In this document: positions 1-6,220 of the stretch, piece by piece
Numbering within the stretch: the first letter of the stretch is position 1
Layout of the letters: the number at the start of each line of letters is the position of its first letter
Source of the DNA: Prevotellaceae bacterium
Lineage (GTDB): Bacteria; Bacteroidota; Bacteroidia; Bacteroidales; UBA932
Length of the DNA: 11,729 nucleotides
Direction of reading: 5' to 3'
Assembly: GCA_031289895.1 (NCBI GenBank)
Contig: JAITOP010000269.1
Coordinates: forward strand, 1-11,729
Translations under genes and position numbers: made by a program
The notes under the pieces: generated by a model
The model's database searches: none
Told to the model about the DNA's origin: nothing
Seen by the model: only the letters and a program-made list of their open reading frames with translations

Positions 1-2487
1 AATTACGCCTGCATTTTTTCCGCCCGCAACCAAATCATCGCTCATAGCAACAATAAGTGTAGGCTTGTCGGAATCGTTGCAACCTATTACTATCAATATA
101 TTTTCAACTTCTTTACGCATTTCGAAAATTATATTTTTCAGATTTTCGGAGTTAAACAGCACTGTTTTTTGCACAATATTTATTCCGTTTATCGTTTCAA
201 TATTTTCAAGCATTTCGCGTTTCAGCAGTTTCAGTTTTTCCTGTATCAAATCGTCGAGTTGTTTTTTCAGATTTTCGTTGTCTTCTAATGATTTTTTTAT
301 AGCGTGAACAAAGGTAGGACTGTTGTTGAAAAGTTGCCGTATTTGTTTTAATGTGTCGATAGTTTCGTAAACAATATTTTCTGCTTTTTCGCCCGTTGTA
401 GCCTCAATACGGCGCACTCCCGCAGCAATTGCCGACTCCGAAATTATTTTGAAAAATCCTATTTGTCCTGTTGCCGCAGCATGTGTTCCGCCGCACAATT
501 CGACAGATTCGCCAAATTTTATTACGCGAACTTCGTCGCCATATTTTTCGCCAAACAATGCCATTGCGCCCATATTGCGGGCTTCGTTTACAGGCACGTG
601 GCGATTTTCGTTGCGCGGTTTGTTTTCGCGAATTTTTTCGTTCACAATTTTTTCAACTTGCCGAAGTTCATCATCAGTCATTTTTTGAAAATGAGCAAAA
701 TCAAAACGCAAATAATTTGAATTTACCAACGAGCCTTTTTGTTCTACGTGTGTGCCTAAAACCTGTCGTAGCGCGTAATGCAAAAGATGCGTAGCGGTAT
801 GATTATTTGCTGTTGCGATACGTTTTTTCAAATCTAATTTTGCGCGAAATGTTGCCGAAACGTTTTGCGGAAGTCGTTTTGCAATATGTATTATCAAATT
901 ATTTTCTTTTATGGTATTGATAATTTCTACGGTTTCGTTTGCCGATTCTATTTTTCCGCTGTCGCCGGTTTGCCCGCCTGATTCGCCGTAAAATGGTGTT
1001 TTATTGAAAACGAGATGAACAAATTCATCAGTTTTTGTTTTCACAACACGATAACGCGAAATTTCAACATCCGTTTCGGTTTCGTCGTAGCCAACAAATT
1101 CTTCTTCCTGTATTTCTTTAATCACAGTCCAATCGTCGGCTTCGACTGTTGCTGCGTTTCTGCTGCGAATTTTTTGCAAATTCAGTTCGCTGTTAAATTC
1201 TTTTTCATCGATAGTAAGATTATTTTCGCGTGCAATAAGTTCAGTAAGGTCGATAGGAAATCCGTAAGTATCGTACAATACAAACGCCGATTTTCCATCT
1301 ATCACATTTTTATTTTCCGATTTTGTTTTTGTAATAATATTATCCAACAAACGTATTCCGTTTTCTATTGTACGCAAAAATGTAGATTCTTCTTCGGTAA
1401 TAACTTTTTCGATAAGCGTTTGCTGCGCTTTGATTTCAGGAAAGGCATCTCCCATTAAATTCACAAGCGAAGGCACAAGTTTATTTATAAACGGCTCGTT
1501 GAAATTTAAAAATGTATAACCGTAACGCACAGCACGGCGCAAAATTCTTCTAATCACATAACCGGCTTTATTGTTGGATGGCAACTGACCGTCTGCAATC
1601 GAAAAACATATTGCACGCAAATGGTCGGCAATAACTCGCATTGCAATATCCGTTTCGTTATTGTCGCCGTATTTTTTTGCTGAAAGTTCTGCAATTTTTT
1701 GAATTATCGGTTGAAAAACATCTGTATCGTAATTGCTTTTTTTGCCTTGAATTGCCATACATAAACGCTCGAAACCCATTCCTGTATCTACATGTCTTTC
1801 AGGAAGCTGCTCGAGCGAGCCGTCAACTTTGCGATTGTATTGAATAAACACCAGATTCCAAACTTCAATCACCAGCGGATTTCCTTTGTTCACCAAATCT
1901 TTTCCGTCAGTTTTTTTTCGTTCTTCGTCGTCTCGAAGGTCAATATGAACTTCGCTGCACGGACCGCAAGGACCTGTTTCGCCCATTTCCCAAAAATTAT
2001 CTTTTTTACTTCCAAGCAAAATTCTGTCTTTGGGAAGAAATTTTTCCCAGTATTTTGATGCTTCATCATCTGCTGCGATGCCGTCGTCGGGGCTGCCTTC
2101 GCAAACGGTTGCATAAAGTCGGTTGGGATTTAATTTGTAAACATCAACAAGCAATTCCCACGCCCATTCTATTGCTTCTTTTTTGAAATAGTCGCCAAAA
2201 CTCCAATTCCCAAGCATTTCAAACATTGTGTGATGATATGTATCATGTCCGACTTCTTCCAAATCGTTGTGTTTACCCGAAACCCGCAAACATTTTTGAG
2301 TGTCGGCGACACGTTTGTTTTTTGCAGGCGCATTTCCGAGAAAAATATCTTTAAATTGATTCATCCCCGCATTAGTAAACATTAACGTAGGGTCATTAGT
2401 TACAACCATTGGCGCAGAAGGCACGACAGTATGTTGTTTTGACTTAAAAAAGTCTAAAAAACTTTTCCTTATTTCATTAGAATTCAT
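1..2487 (-). CDS. alaS: Alanyl-tRNA synthetase, C-terminus cut by window edge
   Basis: The enzyme charges tRNA-Ala with alanine in the cytoplasm and clears mischarged Ser/Gly-tRNA-Ala. The frame is open from the ATG at 2487 to base 1, giving 829 codons; AlaS is usually about 870-880 residues, so roughly 45 are missing. The start (MNSNEIRKSFLDFF) matches the usual AlaS N-terminus. The class II catalytic core is seen in GKHNDLEEVG and HHTMFEMLGNWSFGDYF. The editing-domain zinc site is complete: H563-x3-H567 (HTATH) and C665-x3-H669 (CGGTH), one residue off the E. coli AlaS numbering. The C-terminal DHHA1 domain is present up to SDDLVAGGKNAGVI, just before the expected glycine-rich loop. I checked the frame at several points and saw no frameshift. 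The gene diverges from the M23 peptidase at 2609. Identity is essentially certain. Confidence 0.98.
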   Translation of the reverse strand, partial: MNSNEIRKSFLDFFKSKQHTVVPSAPMVVTNDPTLMFTNAGMNQFKDIFLGNAPAKNKRVADTQKCLRVSGKHNDLEEVGHDTYHHTMFEMLGNWSFGDYFKKEAIEWAWELLVDVYKLNPNRLYATVCEGSPDDGIAADDEASKYWEKFLPKDRILLGSKKDNFWEMGETGPCGPCSEVHIDLRDDEERKKTDGKDLVNKGNPLVIEVWNLVFIQYNRKVDGSLEQLPERHVDTGMGFERLCMAIQGKKSNYDTDVFQPIIQKIAELSAKKYGDNNETDIAMRVIADHLRAICFSIADGQLPSNNKAGYVIRRILRRAVRYGYTFLNFNEPFINKLVPSLVNLMGDAFPEIKAQQTLIEKVITEEESTFLRTIENGIRLLDNIITKTKSENKNVIDGKSAFVLYDTYGFPIDLTELIARENNLTIDEKEFNSELNLQKIRSRNAATVEADDWTVIKEIQEEEFVGYDETETDVEISRYRVVKTKTDEFVHLVFNKTPFYGESGGQTGDSGKIESANETVEIINTIKENNLIIHIAKRLPQNVSATFRAKLDLKKRIATANNHTATHLLHYALRQVLGTHVEQKGSLVNSNYLRFDFAHFQKMTDDELRQVEKIVNEKIRENKPRNENRHVPVNEARNMGAMALFGEKYGDEVRVIKFGESVELCGGTHAAATGQIGFFKIISESAIAAGVRRIEATTGEKAENIVYETIDTLKQIRQLFNNSPTFVHAIKKSLEDNENLKKQLDDLIQEKLKLLKREMLENIETINGINIVQKTVLFNSENLKNIIFEMRKEVENILIVIGCNDSDKPTLIVAMSDDLVAGGKNAGVI

Positions 2488-2516
2488 ATCCAAAATCTTT
2501 TATTTATTAGTACATT

Positions 2517-2533
2517 AAACAATAATATTGTTT
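2517..2533. promoter_or_regulatory. Perfect 17-bp palindrome in the alaS/M23 divergent region
   Basis: The 121-bp gap between alaS and the first M23 gene contains AAACAATA-A-TATTGTTT, with two 8-bp arms around one central base. It lies 30 bp upstream of the alaS start and about 75 bp upstream of the M23 start, so a dimeric protein bound here could affect both genes. E. coli AlaS is known to repress its own gene through a palindrome, but nothing here shows that this site works that way. In such AT-rich DNA, palindromes of this size also occur by chance. Confidence 0.3.
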
Positions 2534-2608
2534 TTAATTATGTTAAAATATTTGTAAAATTAAATTTTTTTACTGAACTTTACCAAGTTTTCATTCATTT
2601 TTTGTAAA

Positions 2609-3502
2609 ATGCCACGGCAAAAGTACAAATTAAATACAGAAAGTTTAGATTTTGAAATAATCAAAATCCCTTTGCGCCGAAAAACACAACGACTAATAGT
2701 CTTGTTTTTGGTGTCAATAGTTTTATTTTTTATATATGCCGAAATATATTCGCGTTTCTTTGAAAGCCCTAAAATCATGCTTTTAAAAGCTCAAACAACA
2801 AACATAAAATTAAAATACGACCTTCTGTTAAAAGATATTGAAAATGCAGATAAAGCTGTAACAGAAATTAACAATAGAGACCAAAATATTTATCGCACAA
2901 TTTTCGGATTAAACAAAGTATCGTACGCTGCGGGACGAAAAAATACGGAAATAAGAAAAGAAAGTTTGCTGAGCGATTTTAATAAAACATTCGAAAGTCT
3001 TGATAAATTTCGCCGCAAAGTTTACATACAGTCAAAATCGTTTGATGTAATTTCGCATTATGCTTTTGATATGGAAAAACTGATTTTGTGTATGCCTTCG
3101 ATACCGCCTATTGATTTAAAGAAAGTAAGAAGTTACGGTGAATTTGGCTGGCGCAATGTTCATCCTGTATATAAAGATTCTCGTATGCATTCGGGATTGG
3201 ATTTTGGTACAAGTGTAGGCACACCCATTTATGTTACAGGCGATGGCGTTGTTTCGAGAGTAGCATTTTCGAGTTCGTACGGTAATGTAATTGATGTTGA
3301 CCACGGATATGGATATATAACACGTTATGCCCACTTGTCGAAAACACTTGTAACAGCCGGACAACAAATAAAACGCGGAGACCAAATTGCTTTATCGGGC
3401 GATACAGGAGTGTCATCAGGACCACATTTGCATTATGAAGTACAACTTTATAACAAAGCATTGAATCCACGAAAATTTTTTATAAATGATTCACAGAGAT
3501 AA
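2609..3502 (+). CDS. Membrane-anchored M23 family metallopeptidase (first of a tandem pair)
   Basis: A 297-residue protein with a basic cytoplasmic N-terminus, one membrane segment at about 29-47, a probably helical stalk at about 55-165, and a LytM/M23 domain at about 175-290. The zinc and catalytic residues are all visible: H194 and D198 (MHSGLDFG), H242 (YAHLSK), and H273 and H275 (PHLHYEV). The glycine-rich motifs KRGDQIALSGDTG and FGWR-N-VHP also fit the family, the latter with one extra residue compared with the common FGxRxHP. M23 enzymes are zinc endopeptidases that cut peptidoglycan cross-links; the topology places the domain in the periplasm. With all ligands kept it is likely active rather than an EnvC-type activator. 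A homologue follows after 38 bp, suggesting one transcript. The exact substrate cannot be told. Confidence 0.93.
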   Translation: MPRQKYKLNTESLDFEIIKIPLRRKTQRLIVLFLVSIVLFFIYAEIYSRFFESPKIMLLKAQTTNIKLKYDLLLKDIENADKAVTEINNRDQNIYRTIFGLNKVSYAAGRKNTEIRKESLLSDFNKTFESLDKFRRKVYIQSKSFDVISHYAFDMEKLILCMPSIPPIDLKKVRSYGEFGWRNVHPVYKDSRMHSGLDFGTSVGTPIYVTGDGVVSRVAFSSSYGNVIDVDHGYGYITRYAHLSKTLVTAGQQIKRGDQIALSGDTGVSSGPHLHYEVQLYNKALNPRKFFINDSQR

Positions 3503-3540
3503 ATTATGGTAATGTTGTAAATAACAAAAAACGAAATAAA

Positions 3541-4488
3541 ATGAACGAATGGAAATACGATGAAACATCGTTGACATATAAAAAAATTAAAAAAGCAAAA
3601 CGAATATTTCGTAATTGCATTACTTATTTTATTTCATCACTTGTGCTTGCTGCTATTTATTATTTTGTTTTTTCTTTACTTTTTGATACCGGTCAGGAAA
3701 AACAGCTTAAAGCAGAATATGAATATCTTGAATCGGCATACGACTCGCTGAACACAAATCTTTCGAAAACAAAACTGGTTCTTGAACATTTAAAACAACA
3801 AGACACAATAATACATCGCTCAATATTTAAAACCAATCCGATAGAATTGAGCGGAACATCCGAAATTGAAAAAATAAGCATGATAAGTATCATGGAAAAT
3901 TATGATGTTGTAAATATGACATCATCTATTATAAGTCAACTCACATCACGTGTGCGGAAAAACAAAACAAAAATAGAAAACACACTCTCAAAAATTAACG
4001 ACGATAAAGAAAAATTTAAAAATATACCCGCAATACAACCGGTAGAAAATAAAGATTTAAAATATAACAGCGTATCGGTAGGAATGAAAATACACCCTTT
4101 TTATCGTATTTCGAAAATGCACACGGGCATAGATTACACCGTTTCATCATATACAAAAGTTATTGCAACAGCCGACGGAATTGTTGAAAATATTATAGAT
4201 GATGCAGAAAAAGGTATAGCAATTTCTATCAATCACGGCAACGGATATAAAACGGTTTATGCACATCTTTCAAAACCTTTGGTTAGCAAAGGCGCAAAAG
4301 TAAAACGAGGCAAAATCATAGCATTGTCGGGCGATACGGGGCTGTCGATATTTCCGCATTTGCATTACGAAGTTTGGAAAAACAACAAATTAATTAATCC
4401 GATAAATTGCTTTTTTGCTGAATTAAATCCCACACAACTCAAAAAAATGACAGACGTATCATCAAACATTGGGCAATCGTTGGATTGA
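3541..4488 (+). CDS. Membrane-anchored M23 family metallopeptidase (second of a tandem pair)
   Basis: A 315-residue paralogue of the preceding protein with the same plan: charged cytoplasmic N-terminus, one membrane segment at about 27-48, helical stalk at about 52-165, and an M23 domain at about 175-290. The zinc and catalytic residues fall at identical residue numbers to the first copy: H194, D198 (MHTGIDY), H242 (YAHLSK), H273 and H275 (PHLHYEV). It differs in two family motifs: FGxR is replaced by VGMK, and the usual GTPV by YTKV, so substrate fit may have changed. A tail of about 25 residues follows the domain. It begins 38 bp after the first copy, consistent with an operon born by duplication, and its stop lies just one base before a large palindromic element. 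Confidence 0.92.
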   Translation: MNEWKYDETSLTYKKIKKAKRIFRNCITYFISSLVLAAIYYFVFSLLFDTGQEKQLKAEYEYLESAYDSLNTNLSKTKLVLEHLKQQDTIIHRSIFKTNPIELSGTSEIEKISMISIMENYDVVNMTSSIISQLTSRVRKNKTKIENTLSKINDDKEKFKNIPAIQPVENKDLKYNSVSVGMKIHPFYRISKMHTGIDYTVSSYTKVIATADGIVENIIDDAEKGIAISINHGNGYKTVYAHLSKPLVSKGAKVKRGKIIALSGDTGLSIFPHLHYEVWKNNKLINPINCFFAELNPTQLKKMTDVSSNIGQSLD

Positions 4489-4653
4489 TAAATCAATTAC
4501 GAATTACGAAATTACGAAGTTACGAAGTTACGAATTACGAAATTATAAATTCAACTTTCGCAAGTTTGTTACATCATTGATTTTAAAATATATTTATGAT
4601 TTGCATTTTTTTCGCAATATGCTTATTATAATTATTTTAGTTATTAACCTCAT

Positions 4654-4838
4654 TTAAACCTAATTTTTCTAACAAGACAACCTCAGTAGCCTAAAATTAA
4701 TCCATCCAAAACCTCATTACCTCATTACCTCATTCACATTAAATTTTGATATTCCAAACATTCCAATGAGGTAATGAGGTTGTTGCTTTTTTTCAATATA
4801 TTGCTACTGAGGTTGTTTTGTTGAAAAATCAGGTTTAA
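4654..4838. repeat. Long imperfect hairpin with inner GAGGTAAT repeat arms
   Basis: The arms 4654-4690 and 4803-4838 match as inverted repeats of 36-37 bp with only a few mismatches and one indel; both contain CAACCTCAGTAGC or its complement. Inside, the 8-bp unit ACCTCATT is repeated three times in a row at 4711-4734, and two complementary units lie at 4765-4780, giving a second stem of 16 perfect pairs around a 30-nt loop. A transcript or single strand would fold into a long two-tier hairpin. This is the core of the larger palindromic element. Confidence 0.75.
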
Positions 4839-4954
4839 TATATCGCAAATTTTTGTCTTGCAAAAGTTGAATTACGAATAATTTTCAATTCTTCAATTCT
4901 TCTCTCTATATGAAATCCTTAGTGATAAAAATAAACAACCTATAAAATATGGAC

Positions 4955-5080
4955 TGAATCCGAAGGATTCAAACGTTTATAAAAAACGAATGTCCACACC
5001 ACATACGACCCCGAATGGGGTCGAACAATGGGGATATTTGTACATATCTACCAACATACAATCTCTAATGGGATTTTTTT
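4955..5080. repeat. Three evenly spaced short hairpins
   Basis: Three hairpins of similar shape follow one another. The first, 4955-4971, is TGAATCC-GAA-GGATTCA with 7 pairs. The second, 5006-5023, is CGACCCC-GAAT-GGGGTCG with 7 pairs. The third, 5060-5075, is AATCTC-TAAT-GGGATT with 6 pairs including one G-U. Their centres are about 52 nt apart. The stems differ in sequence, so they are not copies of one repeat, while size, loop and spacing are kept. The third runs into seven T (5074-5080), so it might also act as a weak terminator on the plus strand. I infer a structured RNA or repetitive DNA element. Confidence 0.6.
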
Positions 5081-5180
5081 ATATTCAACAAAATCGTAAA
5101 TCGTAAATCGTAATTTCGTAATTTCGTAATTTGTAATTGATTTTTTAACACTTTTTATAATTTATATGAAAAAAAATATA

Positions 5181-5188
5181 TATCTTTG
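5181..5188 (+). promoter_or_regulatory. Bacteroidota-type -7 box for the DUF2975/XRE pair
   Basis: TATCTTTG matches the TAnnTTTG -7 box used by the primary sigma factor of Bacteroidota. It lies 84 bp upstream of the DUF2975 start, just outside the palindromic element. No clear TTG-type -33 box sits at the expected distance, so the promoter may be weak or need an activator. The remaining leader (5189-5272) is very AT-rich and shows nothing else I can name. Confidence 0.5.
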
Positions 5189-5272
5189 CATATCAAAAAA
5201 CGATAAATAAATATTGAAATACATAATTTATATATCAATAAACAGAATTTATTAATAAAAAAAATAAAAAGT

Positions 5273-5932
5273 ATGAATAAAAAATTAAAAATTTACAGTT
5301 TTGTTCTGGCTGTTGTATATGTTATCTTTTTTATACACAGCGTTTTTGAAGTAGGCAGATACGCAGTAGCAGGGTTTGAAATAGGCTATAACAAAGGTCA
5401 GAAGAACGACTTTGATTTTCAAATCTGCGGCGGTTTTATGACTCCTGTTAACGGGTCTGTAACTTTTCCAACAACCGTTTTAAACGAAAAAACAGGTAAA
5501 GACGCTTACCTCGAATTCAGGCAAGTATTTGTATATATGGATAATACACCCGAACAAATTCCTGCTTATGTAACAATAGTGGGCATAATAGCACGAATAT
5601 TAACATTTATTCTTTTAGGGCTTTTCATATATCTTCCGTTTGTTGTTTACAAAATAATGAAATCAATTACCAAAAACGAATTTTACAGCATACTAAATAT
5701 AAAACGAATACGAAAAGTTGCATTTATTTTGTTAACTATATTTGTTATAATACTTTACAATGACTTTTCGATGGCACTATTAACAAATGCGTATTTGCAG
5801 ATAAAAGATTATACGGCTTACGTAGGCGCATTTAATTATCCGTTGCTTTTTATCGGATTGGTTGTACTTGTACTTTCCGAAATTTTGAAATACACAACGG
5901 TTATAAAAGAAGAACAAGATTTAACTATTTAA
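5273..5932 (+). CDS. DUF2975 four-helix membrane protein
   Basis: A 219-residue integral membrane protein with four hydrophobic segments at about 7-25, 100-128, 146-165 and 187-205, and a polar loop at about 30-95 between the first two, probably outside the membrane. The C-terminal ending EEQDLTI and the four-helix layout fit DUF2975 (the B. subtilis YoaS family). No enzymatic motif is visible. A small XRE-type regulator follows after 10 bp; this pairing is recurrent in the family, which suggests the membrane protein and the regulator work together, for example by sensing and reporting membrane state. The actual signal and function are not known. A -7-like box lies at 5181. Confidence 0.8.
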   Translation: MNKKLKIYSFVLAVVYVIFFIHSVFEVGRYAVAGFEIGYNKGQKNDFDFQICGGFMTPVNGSVTFPTTVLNEKTGKDAYLEFRQVFVYMDNTPEQIPAYVTIVGIIARILTFILLGLFIYLPFVVYKIMKSITKNEFYSILNIKRIRKVAFILLTIFVIILYNDFSMALLTNAYLQIKDYTAYVGAFNYPLLFIGLVVLVLSEILKYTTVIKEEQDLTI

Positions 5933-5942
5933 TAATCAGACG

Positions 5943-6152
5943 ATGGCAATTATTGTAAATTTAGATGTAATGATGGCAAAGCGAAAAATATCGTTAAACG
6001 AACTTTCGCAGCGAATAGATATCACTCCCGCAAACCTCTCGATTTTGAAAACAGGAAAAGCAAAAGCAATTAGATTTAACACTTTAGACGCTTTGTGCAA
6101 GGAACTTGACTGTCAACCGGGAGACATATTAGAATTTAGAATTAAGAATTAA
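5943..6152 (+). CDS. Small Cro/C1-type (YozG-like) transcriptional regulator
   Basis: A 69-residue protein made of little more than one helix-turn-helix domain (about 7-63). The body ISLNELSQRIDITPANLSIL holds the two HTH helices; the following KTGKAKAIRF and LDCQPGDILEF are typical of the YozG/HTH_26 group. The start MAIIVNLDVMMAKRK agrees with the N-terminus of that group, so the first ATG is preferred over the ones at codons 10-11. It sits 10 bp after the DUF2975 gene, most likely in the same transcript. Its own promoter is a plausible target, but I see no clear operator. The last residues (FRIKN) and the stop codon are encoded by the first units of a 7-bp repeat tract. Confidence 0.9.
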   Translation: MAIIVNLDVMMAKRKISLNELSQRIDITPANLSILKTGKAKAIRFNTLDALCKELDCQPGDILEFRIKN

Positions 6153-6215
6153 AAATTAAGAATTAACAATGACAATTAATCATTTATCATTAAACATTAA
6201 ACATTAATAATTAAA
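6132..6215. repeat. Phased tract of twelve 7-bp AT-rich units
   Basis: From the end of the XRE gene to six bases before the S9 start, the sequence divides without a break into twelve 7-mers: GAATTTA, GAATTAA (twice), AAATTAA, GAATTAA, CAATGAC, AATTAAT, CATTTAT, CATTAAA (twice), CATTAAT, AATTAAA. The units are related, and the tract covers the whole gap plus the last seven codons of the XRE gene, including its stop. No TAnnTTTG box or terminator is present in it, so how the S9 gene is transcribed is unclear. Confidence 0.7.
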
Positions 6216-6220
6216 TTATT

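Larger units (their letters stand above)
4490..5143. repeat. Composite intergenic element with nested inverted repeats
   Basis: This 654-bp stretch has no credible gene. Its two ends are inverted copies of each other: 4490-4525 pairs with 5108-5143 at 34 of 36 positions. Both ends extend inward as degenerate 7-8 bp units (GAATTAC/GAAATTAC on the left to 4546; AAATCGT/AATTTCGT on the right from 5091). Three further inverted pairs nest inside: 4548-4563 with 4858-4873, 4654-4690 with 4803-4838, and 4719-4734 with 4765-4780. Between 4874 and 5090 lie three short hairpins. It starts one base after the second M23 stop codon and ends about 40 bp before a promoter box. No transposase or target-site duplication is evident. 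I infer a non-autonomous repetitive element, or two elements side by side, but copy number in the genome is unknown. Confidence 0.7.

Noticed and set aside
1015..1458. A 147-codon plus-strand open frame opposite alaS, with several shorter ones at 65-2058
   Set aside because: They are antisense to an unbroken, motif-rich alaS; the translations are low-complexity and rich in Phe/Cys, as expected from the reverse of AT-rich coding DNA.
2528..2554. TTG plus AATATTTG as promoter of the M23 operon
   Set aside because: The -7 box has A instead of T at its first position and the spacing is only 16 bp, so it does not stand out from the AT-rich background.
2488..2608. T-box or other aminoacylation-sensing leader before alaS
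   Set aside because: The intergenic region is only 121 bp, shows no specifier hairpin or T-box sequence and no terminator stem on the minus strand.
4469..4657. A 62-codon frame overlapping the end of the second M23 gene
   Set aside because: It begins inside the M23 gene and is read through the GAATTAC repeat arms of the palindromic element; the peptide is a repeat translation with no gene-like features.
4955..5080. Possible CRISPR-like repeat-spacer structure
   Set aside because: Spacing is regular but the three hairpin stems do not share sequence, so there is no repeat.
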